Assembly: GCA_963843275.1 (NCBI GenBank)
Contig: CAWJJM010000009.1
Location: 186,001-250,000 of the forward strand
DNA length: 64,000 nt
Origin: CAWJJM01 sp963843275
Lineage (GTDB): Bacteria > Acidobacteriota > Thermoanaerobaculia > Multivoradales > JBCCEF01
Reading direction: 5' to 3'
Positions 26,106 to 33,322 of the stretch are shown piece by piece. Under the pieces are notes generated by a model. The model worked only from the letters and a program-made list of their open reading frames with translations. It was not told the origin of the DNA and did not search any database. The translations under genes were made by a program, and so were the position numbers. The stretch's first letter is position 1; each line of letters opens with the position of its first letter.

Positions 26106-27941
26106 ATGGACAGCGTTCTCGACCACCCGACGATCGGCGACTACGCGCTGATCGGGGACTGCCGGGCCGCGGCGCTGGTGTCGCGCTCCGGAGGTCTCGA
26201 CTGGCTCTGTCTGCCGCACTTCGACAGCCCGTCGCTGTTCGCCGCCCTCCTCGACCGCGCCCGCGGCGGGTCGTGGAGCGTGCGCCCCACCGCGGACTTC
26301 ACCGTCGAGCGGCGCTACCTGCCGGGCACCAACGTGCTCGAGACCACCTTCCGCACCGCGTCGGGCACGGTCCGGCTCACCGACCTGATGCCGGTCGCCT
26401 CGCCCGAGGAGAGGCGCCGCGAGCTGACCGCCGACCGCGAGGTGCTGCGCCGCGTCGAGGGCGTCGACGGCGAGGTCGAGGTGGAGACGGTGTGGGACCC
26501 GCGCTTCGACTACGGTCGCGCCGTGCCGACGCCGGTCGAGCGCGGCGCCCTCGGCTGGATGGCCGGCCACGCCGCCCGGGTGGCGGCGCTGCGCAGCGAG
26601 GTTCCGGTCGAGCCGCGGCCGGAGGGCGGACTGGTGGGCCGCGCCACGCTCGCCGCCGGCGACCGGCGCTTCCTCTCGCTGTCGTTCACCGGCAGCGAGC
26701 CGGCGGTGCTGCCTCCGCTCGGCGACGCCGCGGCGGGAAGGCTGGAGACCTCGGTGCGCTGGTGGCGCGGGTGGGCCGGGCACTGCGCGTACGACGGGCC
26801 GTTCCGCCAGGCCGTCCTGCGCTCGGCGCTGGTGCTCAAGCTGATGAGCTTCGCCCCCTCGGGGGGCATCGCGGCCGCGCCGACCAGCTCGTTGCCCGAG
26901 CACGTCGGCGGCCGCCGCAACTGGGACTACCGCTTCTGCTGGCTGCGCGACGCCTCGTTCACGCTGCGCGCGCTCCTCGACCTGGGCTACCACGACGAGG
27001 CGCGCGCCTTCCTCGACTGGTTCCTCAACGCCACCCGGGTGAGCTACCCGCGCCTCAACGTGGTCTACGACGTGTACGGACGCGCCGTGACGGACGAGGA
27101 GGAGCTGACGCACCTGGACGGCTACCGCGGCTCGCGGCCGGTACGCCGCGGCAACGGTGCCGCGGGCCAGGTGCAGCTCGACCTCTACGGCGAGGTCATC
27201 GGCGGCGCCTTCGAGTACGTCCAGCGTGGCGGCACGCTCGACCGCGCCGAGCGCCGGTTGCTGGTGGCGCTGGGCGAGACGGTGGTCGACCGCTGGCAGG
27301 AGCCCGACCGCGGCATCTGGGAGGTCCGCGGCGGCGACCGGCCCTTCACCTACTCCAAGGTGCACTGCTGGCTGGCGCTCGACCGGCTGCTCAAGCTCTC
27401 CGCGGACGGCGTGTTGGCGGTGCCCGAGGCGCGTTTCCGGGACTGCCGCGCGGCGATCGGCCGGCAGGTGGAGCGCCGCGGCTTCAGCGAGCGGCTGGGC
27501 AGCTACACCAGCGTCTTCGACACCGAGGTGCTCGACGCCAGCCTGCTGCTGTTCTCGGTGCACGGCTACCGGCGTCCGGACGACCCGCGCATCGCCGGCA
27601 CCTTCGCGCGGGTGGTCGAGCACCTGGGCTCCCGCGGCCTGCTCTACCGCTACCGGGAGGACTTCGACGACGGCATGGAGGAGCCCGAGGGTGCGTTCGG
27701 CGCCTGCGGCTTCTGGGCGGTCGAGCACCAGGCGATGGCCGGGGACCGGGAGGCCGCCGAGCGCTCGTTCGGCCACCAGCTCGGCTTCGCCAACGACCTC
27801 GGCCTGTTCTCCGAGGAGATCGACCCCGAGAGCGGTGAGCTGCTCGGCAACTTCCCGCAGGCCTTCACCCACGTCGCGGTGATCAACGCGGCCATGCACC
27901 TCGCCGATCCCGCCCTGGGACCGGAAGGGGAACGCTGGTGA
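26106..27941 (+). CDS. Glycoside hydrolase family 15 protein (glucoamylase/trehalase-like)
   Basis: 611-residue cytosolic GH15 enzyme with an N-terminal beta-sandwich domain (HPTIGDYALIGDCRAAALVSRSGGLDWLCLPHFDSP) and an (alpha/alpha)6 barrel. The barrel shows RNWDYRFCWLRDASFTLRALL, EPDRGIWEVRG, with a candidate general-acid Glu, and FGACGFWAVEHQA near the second acidic site. Such proteins include trehalases and glucoamylases; the substrate is not certain. ATG 26106 was chosen over ATG 26088 because of a GGAAGGG site at good spacing and the conserved start of the domain. It sits inside the metal cluster, 127 bases after copA, and overlaps the next gene (GTGA). Confidence 0.92.
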   Translation: MDSVLDHPTIGDYALIGDCRAAALVSRSGGLDWLCLPHFDSPSLFAALLDRARGGSWSVRPTADFTVERRYLPGTNVLETTFRTASGTVRLTDLMPVASPEERRRELTADREVLRRVEGVDGEVEVETVWDPRFDYGRAVPTPVERGALGWMAGHAARVAALRSEVPVEPRPEGGLVGRATLAAGDRRFLSLSFTGSEPAVLPPLGDAAAGRLETSVRWWRGWAGHCAYDGPFRQAVLRSALVLKLMSFAPSGGIAAAPTSSLPEHVGGRRNWDYRFCWLRDASFTLRALLDLGYHDEARAFLDWFLNATRVSYPRLNVVYDVYGRAVTDEEELTHLDGYRGSRPVRRGNGAAGQVQLDLYGEVIGGAFEYVQRGGTLDRAERRLLVALGETVVDRWQEPDRGIWEVRGGDRPFTYSKVHCWLALDRLLKLSADGVLAVPEARFRDCRAAIGRQVERRGFSERLGSYTSVFDTEVLDASLLLFSVHGYRRPDDPRIAGTFARVVEHLGSRGLLYRYREDFDDGMEEPEGAFGACGFWAVEHQAMAGDREAAERSFGHQLGFANDLGLFSEEIDPESGELLGNFPQAFTHVAVINAAMHLADPALGPEGERW

Positions 27942-28426
27942 CGGGCTTCAACGTGGAGGGCTACGCCCTGTGGGGCTTCGTCGCCACGGTGCTGTTGACG
28001 GTGGTGATGGAGGGCGCCCGCGGCTTCCACCTGTCGCGGATGGCCTTGCCCTTCATGCTGGGGACCGCCTTCACCGGCAACCGCGACCTGGCCATGGTGC
28101 TCGGCAGCGGGCTCCATCTCGTCAACGGCATGCTCTACGCCGTGGTCTACGTCCTGTTGTTCGAGGAGATGGGACACGCCGGCACCCTGTGGGGCGCCGC
28201 CTTCGGCCTGCTCCATGGCCTCTTCCTGCTGGTCCTGGTGATCCCCGTGCTGCCGTCGATCCACCCGCGCATGGCGAGCGAGCGCTCCGGCCCGACCCCG
28301 ACCCGGCAGCTCGAGCCCCCCGGGTTCATCGGCCGCAACTACGGCTGGCGCTCGGCCGCGGTGACGCTGGCGGGCCACGTCGCCTACGGCGCGGTGCTCG
28401 GCGCCTTCTACCGGCTCGCCGGCTGA
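27938..28426 (+). CDS. Four-helix membrane protein of unknown function
   Basis: 162-residue protein with about four predicted transmembrane helices (WGFVATVLLTVVMEG; LGSGLHLVNGMLYAVVYVLLF; TLWGAAFGLLHGLFLLVLVIPVL; AAVTLAGHVAYGAVLGAFY). It has a conserved-looking LSRMALPFMLGTAFTGNRD loop and a cytoplasmic or periplasmic stretch HPRMASERSGPTPTRQLEPPGF. Similar 4-helix proteins are common hypotheticals; I do not assign a family. GTG 27938 overlaps the GH15 stop, so the two are co-expressed. Confidence 0.78.
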   Translation: MTGFNVEGYALWGFVATVLLTVVMEGARGFHLSRMALPFMLGTAFTGNRDLAMVLGSGLHLVNGMLYAVVYVLLFEEMGHAGTLWGAAFGLLHGLFLLVLVIPVLPSIHPRMASERSGPTPTRQLEPPGFIGRNYGWRSAAVTLAGHVAYGAVLGAFYRLAG

Positions 28427-28445
28427 CCACCCCACGGGGTGTGGT
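28426..28445 (+). terminator. Hairpin after the GH15/membrane-protein pair
   Basis: ACCAC-CCC-ACG-GGG-T-GTGGT directly at the stop codon of the membrane-protein gene: eight base pairs with one bulged T. No T-run follows, so it is either a Rho-assisted stop or only an mRNA 3' end stabiliser. Confidence 0.35.
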
Positions 28446-28832
28446 GGCGGTCCCCGGGCGGGCGTAGATTGACTTCGACAGCGGGAAGGGTCCGGCCCCT
28501 CCCGCGAGAGCTGGCGGCGGGGAGGGACCGCCGCGCAGCGGACCCGGCGGCCGCGCGGCCCACGCCGCACGTCCCGACGGGTGCCAGGCCCCGGGGCTCT
28601 CGCCCCACGGCGCCGCCCGGCACGAGAGGGCCCGCGTGCGAGGACGGCGACCACCGGCCGGCGCCCCGACCGACGAGACACCGGGTCCGCCGACCTCTCG
28701 CGGATCCCGCTCCTCGGGGCGCCGCTCGCAGCGGCGCCCCGAGCCGTCTCCACCCCCCGCGAGGGGAACGGATCCTGCATTTTCCACCGCCGGACGAACC
28801 GCTCGACCAACCATGCGACAAAGGAGTCAACG
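28446..28832 (+). other. Long GC-rich untranslated leader with a perfect 14-bp hairpin
   Basis: About 390 bases without a credible gene before the Met/His-rich protein. TAGATT at 28465-28470 is the best -10 candidate and would give a leader of roughly 360 nucleotides. At 28713-28743 there is a perfect 14-bp inverted repeat (arms CTCGGGGCGCCGCT and AGCGGCGCCCCGAG) with a CGC loop. Several other GC-rich self-complementary stretches lie upstream. The final AAAGGAG before ATG 28833 is the ribosome site. Confidence 0.5.
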
Positions 28833-29372
28833 ATGAGGCTTTACAGGAGTCTGTTGGGTGGGCTCGCCGCTCTGGCGCTGTTGTCGGCGCTCCCGGCGGC
28901 GGCCCAGGACGCCGCCGCGCCGCCCCCCCGCCCGGAGATGGGTCACGGGATGATGCAGCAGCACGGGATGGACCACGCCCAGATGCCGGCGATGCCTGCC
29001 GAGACGGCCGAGGGAGCCCCCGATCACGCGGCCATGATGGCGCGGCACCGGCAGATGCAGGCGCGGCTCGAGGAGATGGACGCGCGCCTGGAGGAACGGA
29101 TGGCGAAGCTGCAGTCGGCGCGCGGCGAGGATCGGATCGACGCCCTGCAGTCGCTGCTCGAGGAGCTGGTGTCGCAGCGGCTCGAGATGCGGCGCTCGAT
29201 GCTCGGCGCCATGGACGATGCGCCGATGCACCCGATGGGGCACATGGGCATGGCCGACCACGATTGCCCGATGATGGGGGCGGGCGAAGGCATGGGCGAC
29301 TGCCGGTGCCCCGGGATGAAGTCGGAGGGCGAGGCATCCACTCCGGCGGAATCGCCTGGCGGTGGGAGCTAG
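28833..29372 (+). CDS. Met/His-rich periplasmic protein, probable copper/silver binder
   Basis: 179-residue exported protein: signal peptide 1-24 (cleavage after PAAA-Q region), a Met/His cluster at 36-54 (EMGHGMMQQHGMDHAQMPAM), a charged helical or coiled-coil middle (66-122) and a second Met/His/Cys cluster at 128-162 (MHPMGHMGMADHDCPMM, then CRCPGM). The clustering of Met, His and three Cys is typical of periplasmic Cu(I)/Ag(I) sponges such as SilE- or CopK-like proteins, though no specific family is recognised. The helical middle resembles Spy/CpxP-type periplasmic proteins. Ribosome site AAAGGAG precedes the ATG. The SHOCT gene follows after 12 bases. Confidence 0.8.
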   Translation: MRLYRSLLGGLAALALLSALPAAAQDAAAPPPRPEMGHGMMQQHGMDHAQMPAMPAETAEGAPDHAAMMARHRQMQARLEEMDARLEERMAKLQSARGEDRIDALQSLLEELVSQRLEMRRSMLGAMDDAPMHPMGHMGMADHDCPMMGAGEGMGDCRCPGMKSEGEASTPAESPGGGS

Positions 29373-29384
29373 GCGGGGCCTGCC

Positions 29385-29618
29385 GTGCACACGCTCTGGG
29401 GCGGATCGATGATCTGGGCGGGCGTGTTCTGGATCGTCGTCCTGGTCGCGGCCGTGGCGCTGGTCTGGTGGATCGCGCGCGGCGCCTCGGGGGCCGCCTA
29501 CCGGGATCCGCGCGGGCGGGCCCCGACCGCGCGGGAGATCCTGGACGAGCGCTACGCCCGGGGGGAGATCGACCGCGAGGAGTACCTCGAGCGGCGCGCC
29601 GACCTGCGGGGCGGCTGA
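29385..29618 (+). CDS. SHOCT-domain small membrane protein
   Basis: 77 residues: one transmembrane helix (IWAGVFWIVVLVAAVALVWWIA) and a C-terminal SHOCT domain (REILDERYARGEIDREEYLERRADL), a short helical hairpin that mediates oligomerisation. Proteins of this type are frequent in copper-resistance clusters. Start GTG 29385, 12 bases after the Met/His-rich gene, so probably in its operon. Convergent with the DUF4396 gene; a GC-rich hairpin lies in the 40-base gap. Confidence 0.83.
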   Translation: MHTLWGGSMIWAGVFWIVVLVAAVALVWWIARGASGAAYRDPRGRAPTAREILDERYARGEIDREEYLERRADLRGG

Positions 29619-29658
29619 GGCGCCGCCGGCGGAGCGCCGACGGGCGCCGCCGCGGTCG

Positions 29659-30357
29659 CTACATCGCCTCCTTGATCCCGGCGCGCAGCAGCCACCAGTT
29701 CACCGGGTAGGCGGTGGCGAAGCCGGCGAACATCGCGATCTGCATCATGAACCAGAACACCGGGTCGGTCTGGTGCAGGGGGTGGCCGAAGATCGCGAAG
29801 CGGGCGATGGCCATCCAGCCGTACATCCCCACCTGCCAGGCGGTCAGGGAGAGGGTGTCGGCCTTGAGCGCCGCCCACAGCCCGGCACCGACCCCCAGCC
29901 CGCGCATCGGCTTGATGGTGAAGTACTGGAAGGCGATGCCGAAGGCGAAGGCGAAGGCGAAGTCGACCGCCCAGGCACCGAAGATCTCGTGGCCGAAGAG
30001 GGTCACCGGGAAGGCGAAGACCAGCCACTCGGCGCACAGGTCGCCGAGGGTGCAGCCGGCGCCGCAGTGGGAGGCGCCGACGCCGACGCTCTGGCGGAAG
30101 GGCTTGGTTTCGTGCGGCGGCTCCTCACCGCGCCGCTCGGCCTCCCGCACCCGCTCGCGGGTCGCGAGCCGCCCCAGCCGGAAGTAGTACCAGAGCCCGA
30201 GCGGGCCCGCCCACAGCGCCACCAGCGGCCACACCAGGTTCATGATCCACATGTGCTGGCGGTGGCCCGCCAGGATGTCGGCGACGACGACCGCCGCGGA
30301 CACCACCCCCACGCTCACCGACAGGGCGGCGAGCAGGCCCAGCCACGCCGGCGTCAC
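29659..30357 (-). CDS. DUF4396 integral membrane protein
   Basis: 232-residue protein with about six predicted transmembrane helices. The DUF4396 core includes WIMNLVWPLVALWAGPLGLWYY, then the conserved SHCGAGCTLGDLCAEW motif whose His and three Cys could hold a metal, followed by FAFAFGIAFQYFTIKPM and GWMAIARFAIF. The family is uncharacterised and often located near metal-resistance or respiratory genes. Start GTG 30357, separated by 19 bases from the stop of the upstream cytochrome gene, so the two form an operon. Confidence 0.87.
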   Translation of the reverse strand: MTPAWLGLLAALSVSVGVVSAAVVVADILAGHRQHMWIMNLVWPLVALWAGPLGLWYYFRLGRLATRERVREAERRGEEPPHETKPFRQSVGVGASHCGAGCTLGDLCAEWLVFAFPVTLFGHEIFGAWAVDFAFAFAFGIAFQYFTIKPMRGLGVGAGLWAALKADTLSLTAWQVGMYGWMAIARFAIFGHPLHQTDPVFWFMMQIAMFAGFATAYPVNWWLLRAGIKEAM

Positions 30358-30376
30358 CCGTGGCCCTCCGCCGCCC

Positions 30377-31027
30377 TCATCCCTGCGGTCCGCCCTGCGT
30401 GCCCCCGCCCAGCTCGGGCGCCTCCATCCCCTCTCCCGACCCCGGGGCCTCGCCGCCCTCGGCGCCGCCCTCGTGTTCGCCCTCCTCGTGCTCCCCGACC
30501 TCCAGTCTCATCCCGGCGGCGCGCACCTGCTGGGCGTACTGCTCCGGGGTGATCTGCGGCAGGTGGTCGAGGAAGGCGACGATCGCCCAGACGGTGTCGT
30601 CTCCGTGGGTCGCGCCGAAGGCGGGCATGCCGCTCATCTTGATGCCGTTCTTGATCACCCAGAAGTTCTCCCGCGGGTCGCCGCGGTGGCGGCCGAGGCG
30701 GGGCGGACGGGGGTCGAGGCCGGCGCCGACGGCCGAGCGCTCCACCCCCGGAGCGCCGTGGCAGGTGACGCACATCTCCTGGTACTCGCGCAGGCCGCGC
30801 TGCTGGAGCCGCGGATCGTCGAGGTTCGGCGGCGCCTGGACCTGCTCGGCGCCCGACTCGATGGAGCTCTCCGCCGTGGTGCGGAGGAACCACTCGAGGC
30901 CGGGCGGGTAGCCGCCGTCGGCCGCGATGTCGATCGCGCCGCTGGTGGCGACGATGACGAGGAAGATCACCAGGACCGCCACGCAGGCGATGACGGTGGC
31001 GACGACGACGCCGAATCTGCTCCTCAT
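30377..31027 (-). CDS. Membrane-anchored c-type cytochrome with His/Glu-rich tail
   Basis: 216 residues: N-terminal transmembrane anchor (7-29), then a class-I cytochrome c domain with the haem motif CVTCH (86-90) and a likely axial Met in KMSGMPAFG (131 or 134). A C-terminal tail (about 177-216) is rich in Glu, Gly and His (GEHEEGEHEGGAEGGE) and could bind metal. ATG 31027 has a GAGGAGAG site. It shares a 117-base divergent promoter region with arsR, which suggests possible control by that metal sensor. Confidence 0.88.
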   Translation of the reverse strand: MRSRFGVVVATVIACVAVLVIFLVIVATSGAIDIAADGGYPPGLEWFLRTTAESSIESGAEQVQAPPNLDDPRLQQRGLREYQEMCVTCHGAPGVERSAVGAGLDPRPPRLGRHRGDPRENFWVIKNGIKMSGMPAFGATHGDDTVWAIVAFLDHLPQITPEQYAQQVRAAGMRLEVGEHEEGEHEGGAEGGEAPGSGEGMEAPELGGGTQGGPQG

Positions 31028-31108
31028 CCGCTCTCTCCTCTCGCTCCGGGTTCCGCGTGCCGGGGTTGCAGGGACGGTGCCATTGGGCGGGCGGATCCTA
31101 CCGCGCGC

Positions 31109-31160
31109 TTGACGTGGCGCTCCGCCGGGCGTAGGATCACTTCGATGAGTGGCGAAGTGA
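31109..31160 (+). promoter_or_regulatory. arsR promoter and ArsR operator over the start codon
   Basis: TTGACG (31109-31114), 17-base spacer, TAGGAT (31132-31137): a strong sigma-70-type promoter, with the start codon only seven bases beyond the -10. A perfect 8-bp inverted repeat TCACTTCG-N8-CGAAGTGA spans 31137-31160, covering the last base of the -10, the predicted transcription start and the ATG. The size and symmetry fit an ArsR-family dimer operator. Confidence 0.75.
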
Positions 31161-31549
31161 GCAAGTCGAGCGCGGCGACGGTCCCGGGTCTGGACCCGGT
31201 CCTCGAGGTCGCCCGGGCGCTGGCGGACGAGTCGCGGCTGCGGATCCTGGCCTCGCTCGGCCACGGCGAGCTCTGCCTGTGCCAGCTGGTGGACCTGCTC
31301 GACCTGGCGCCGTCGACCGTGTCGCGGCACCTGCAGCAGCTGCGCGGCGCCGGGCTGGTGGAGCGCCGCAAGGAGGGCCGCTGGCACTGGTTCCGCCTCG
31401 CCGGCGACGGCGCGGCACCTGCGGCGGCCGCGGCTCTCGACTGGGTGCGCGCCTCGTTGGCCGGCGATCCGTCCGCCGACGAGGTGGAGCGGCGCGTCTG
31501 CTGCGTGCGCCAGAAAGACCTCGCGGACCTGGCGGCCTGCTACGGCTGA
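31145..31549 (+). CDS. arsR: ArsR-family metalloregulator
   Basis: 134-residue winged-helix repressor. The recognition region reads GELCLCQLVDLLDLAPSTVSRHLQQLRGAGLV; Cys44 and Cys46 form the alpha-3 CxC metal site characteristic of As(III)/Sb(III) sensors. More Cys near the C-terminus (Cys119-Cys120 and Cys132) could add a ligand. The ATG lies inside its own predicted operator and seven bases after the -10, so the message should be leaderless and autorepressed. arsM follows 51 bases downstream. Confidence 0.92.
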   Translation: MSGEVSKSSAATVPGLDPVLEVARALADESRLRILASLGHGELCLCQLVDLLDLAPSTVSRHLQQLRGAGLVERRKEGRWHWFRLAGDGAAPAAAAALDWVRASLAGDPSADEVERRVCCVRQKDLADLAACYG

Positions 31550-31600
31550 GCCCGGTCCGCACGACCGCCGCGCCCCGCGCGCGGCCCCTGGAGCCCGATC

Positions 31601-32452
31601 ATGAGCGATCCCGAGTCCGTCCACCGTCAGGTCCGTGAGAGCTACGGCCGTCTCGCCGTCGAGGGGGGGAGCTGCTGCTCTCCCAGCGGCGGGTGCTGCG
31701 GCCCCGCTCCCGCCGAGTTCGCCTCCCGCATCGGCTACGCCCCGGAGGAGCTCGGCGAGCTTCCGGAAGGCGCCAACCTCGGCCTGTCGTGCGGCAACCC
31801 CACGGCCCTGGCGGCGCTGCGCCCCGGCGAGACCGTCCTCGACCTCGGCAGCGGCGCCGGGCTCGACGTCTTCCTGGCCGGGCCACGGGTCGGCGCGGCG
31901 GGCCGTGCCCTCGGCGTCGACATGACCGCGGAGATGGTGGAGAGGGCGCGCGCCAACGCCGCCGCCTACCGTGAGCGCAGCGGGCTGGACAACGTCGAGT
32001 TCCGGCTCGGCGAGATCGAGCACCTGCCGGTGGCCGACGCCTCGGTCGACGTGGTGATCTCGAACTGCGTGATCAACCTCTCCCCGGACAAGGCGCAGGT
32101 GTGGCGGGAGATCGCCCGGGTGCTGCGGCCCGGCGGCCGGGTGGCGGTCTCGGACCTCGCCCTGCTGCGGCCGCTGCCGCCGGCGGTCGCCGCGAGCGTG
32201 CAGGCGCTGGTGGGCTGCGTGGCCGGGGCGGTGCCGGTCGAGGAGCACCGGGCCCTGGCGGAGGCGGCGGGACTGGTCGAGGTGGAGCTGAAGCCGCGCG
32301 CCGACTACGTCGCCGCGGCGGAGAGCTTCGAGGACCCGCTGTACCGCGAGATCGCCGCGCAGCTGCCGCCCGGGACCGGCAGCGCGGACTACGTCACCAG
32401 CCTGGAGGTCACGGCCCGCAAGCCCGCGGACCGGGTCGGTGCCGCAGCCTGA
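31601..32452 (+). CDS. arsM: Arsenite methyltransferase
   Basis: 283-residue S-adenosylmethionine-dependent As(III) methyltransferase, which makes methylated, partly volatile arsenicals. The SAM motif VLDLGSGAGLD (79-89) is followed by GVDMTAEM. The three conserved arsenic-binding cysteines are present: Cys64 (LGLSCGNP), Cys156 (ISNCVINLSPDK) and Cys206 (LVGCVAGA). An extra N-terminal cysteine cluster (CCSPSGGCCGP, 25-34) is common in bacterial ArsM. Second gene of the arsR operon. Confidence 0.95.
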   Translation: MSDPESVHRQVRESYGRLAVEGGSCCSPSGGCCGPAPAEFASRIGYAPEELGELPEGANLGLSCGNPTALAALRPGETVLDLGSGAGLDVFLAGPRVGAAGRALGVDMTAEMVERARANAAAYRERSGLDNVEFRLGEIEHLPVADASVDVVISNCVINLSPDKAQVWREIARVLRPGGRVAVSDLALLRPLPPAVAASVQALVGCVAGAVPVEEHRALAEAAGLVEVELKPRADYVAAAESFEDPLYREIAAQLPPGTGSADYVTSLEVTARKPADRVGAAA

Positions 32453-32471
32453 GGGCACCGGACCCGGGGGG

Positions 32472-32505
32472 AAGGCCCGTCGCGAGGGGGCTTTTCTCTT
32501 TTCTG
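32472..32505 (+). terminator. Probable intrinsic terminator after arsM
   Basis: AAGGCCC pairs with GGGGCTT (one mismatch) around an eight-base loop, followed by the T-rich run TTTTCTCTTTTCT, the most T-rich stretch nearby. It lies 20 bases past the arsM stop. Confidence 0.45.
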
Positions 32506-32767
32506 CAATTGCCGTTGTGAGGGCGTATAATGCTCCGCGGACCGGCACCGGCCGTCCGAGCCGATCGTCCCGAGGTTCCCCGGAAATCCCTCGCGCGGGT
32601 GCAGCAACGACGGCCGCGGTCCGCAGGGGCGAGGCGAGAGCCCGCGCGCGAGGTGGAACGGGGGATCGAGGGCGGTTCTGCTGAGGTGGGCCCGGCGGCA
32701 CGCGTGAGGCGTGGAGCCGGCCCCGGTCGGCGGGCGATGGCGCCGCGCCGTGAACGGAGGAAACGAG
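32506..32767 (+). promoter_or_regulatory. Promoter and long leader of the second arsR gene
   Basis: A perfect TATAAT at 32526-32531 is the strongest -10 box in the window; the matching -35 (CTGCAA near 32503) is weak, which could point to an activator. The predicted leader runs about 230 nucleotides to ATG 32768 and is GC-rich. An 82-codon open frame beginning inside the TATAAT box (32530-32778) has an Arg-rich composition and no ribosome site, so I do not call it a gene. Confidence 0.5.
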
Positions 32768-33112
32768 ATGAAGAGTGAGGGGCAGATGACCAGCGAACAG
32801 ATGGCGCAGATCCGGCAGAATCTGCAGGGGACCACCGACATCGAGGAAGCGGCGGAGCTGATGAACCTGGCGGGCAACTCGACCCGGCTCAAGCTCCTCT
32901 ACCTGCTCGACAACATGAAGGAGCTGTGCGTCTGCGACCTGGCGGAGCTGCTCGGCGTCTCCGTCTCGGCGGTCTCCCAGCACCTGTCGAAGCTCAAGGC
33001 CTACGGCCTCGTCAAGCCGCGCCGCGACGCCCAGACCATCTACTACAGCCTCACCGAGCACAGCTTCAACGGCAAGCTGCGCGACCACTTCTTCCGGCAG
33101 TTCCAGGTCTAG
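32768..33112 (+). CDS. ArsR-family metalloregulator
   Basis: 114-residue winged-helix regulator with KELCVCDLAELLGVSVSAVSQHLSKLKAYGLVK; Cys54 and Cys56 form the ArsR-type CxC metal site, and the wing DAQTIYYSL is typical. It is distinct from the ArsR at 31145 (different length, no C-terminal cysteines). A good GGAGGAAACGAG site precedes ATG 32768. It follows a long leader with a perfect -10 box. The metal could be As, Cd or Pb; not decidable here. A strong hairpin follows its stop. Confidence 0.88.
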   Translation: MKSEGQMTSEQMAQIRQNLQGTTDIEEAAELMNLAGNSTRLKLLYLLDNMKELCVCDLAELLGVSVSAVSQHLSKLKAYGLVKPRRDAQTIYYSLTEHSFNGKLRDHFFRQFQV

Positions 33113-33122
33113 CCGACCTGCC

Positions 33123-33154
33123 TGCGGCCCCCCGGGCCACTCCCGGGGGCCGCA
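33123..33154. terminator. Strong GC hairpin after the second arsR gene
   Basis: TGCGGCCCCCCGGG and CCCGGGGGCCGCA form a 13-bp stem with one bulged C and a short loop, starting ten bases after the stop codon. There is no T-run, so termination strength is uncertain. Confidence 0.5.
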
Positions 33155-33322
33155 GCGGCCCCCGTCGCCTCGGCCGGCCGGCCCTCCCGACCCGTCCCGC
33201 ACCGTCTGCTGGCACCGTTTCCGCACCACCCGACCAGACGGGGTCGGCGCGGTACCCCGCGTGTACAATGGCGGCCCGCGTGCGCGTCCGTGGGACCGGC
33301 GAAACGAGGAGGAGCGCCGAAG

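Noticed and set aside
16395..28470. Shared GTGGTGG 17-18 bases before the -10 boxes at 16420 and 28465 as a common copper-regulator site
   Set aside because: Seven GC-biased bases are too short and too likely by chance; no dyad around them.
28469..28474. TTGACT as a -35 box in the Met/His-gene leader
   Set aside because: No -10-like hexamer 16-18 bases downstream; it overlaps the better TAGATT -10 candidate.
32530..32778. 82-codon open frame starting inside the TATAAT box
   Set aside because: No ribosome site, Arg-rich composition typical of an out-of-frame GC-rich reading, and it overlaps the arsR start in another frame.
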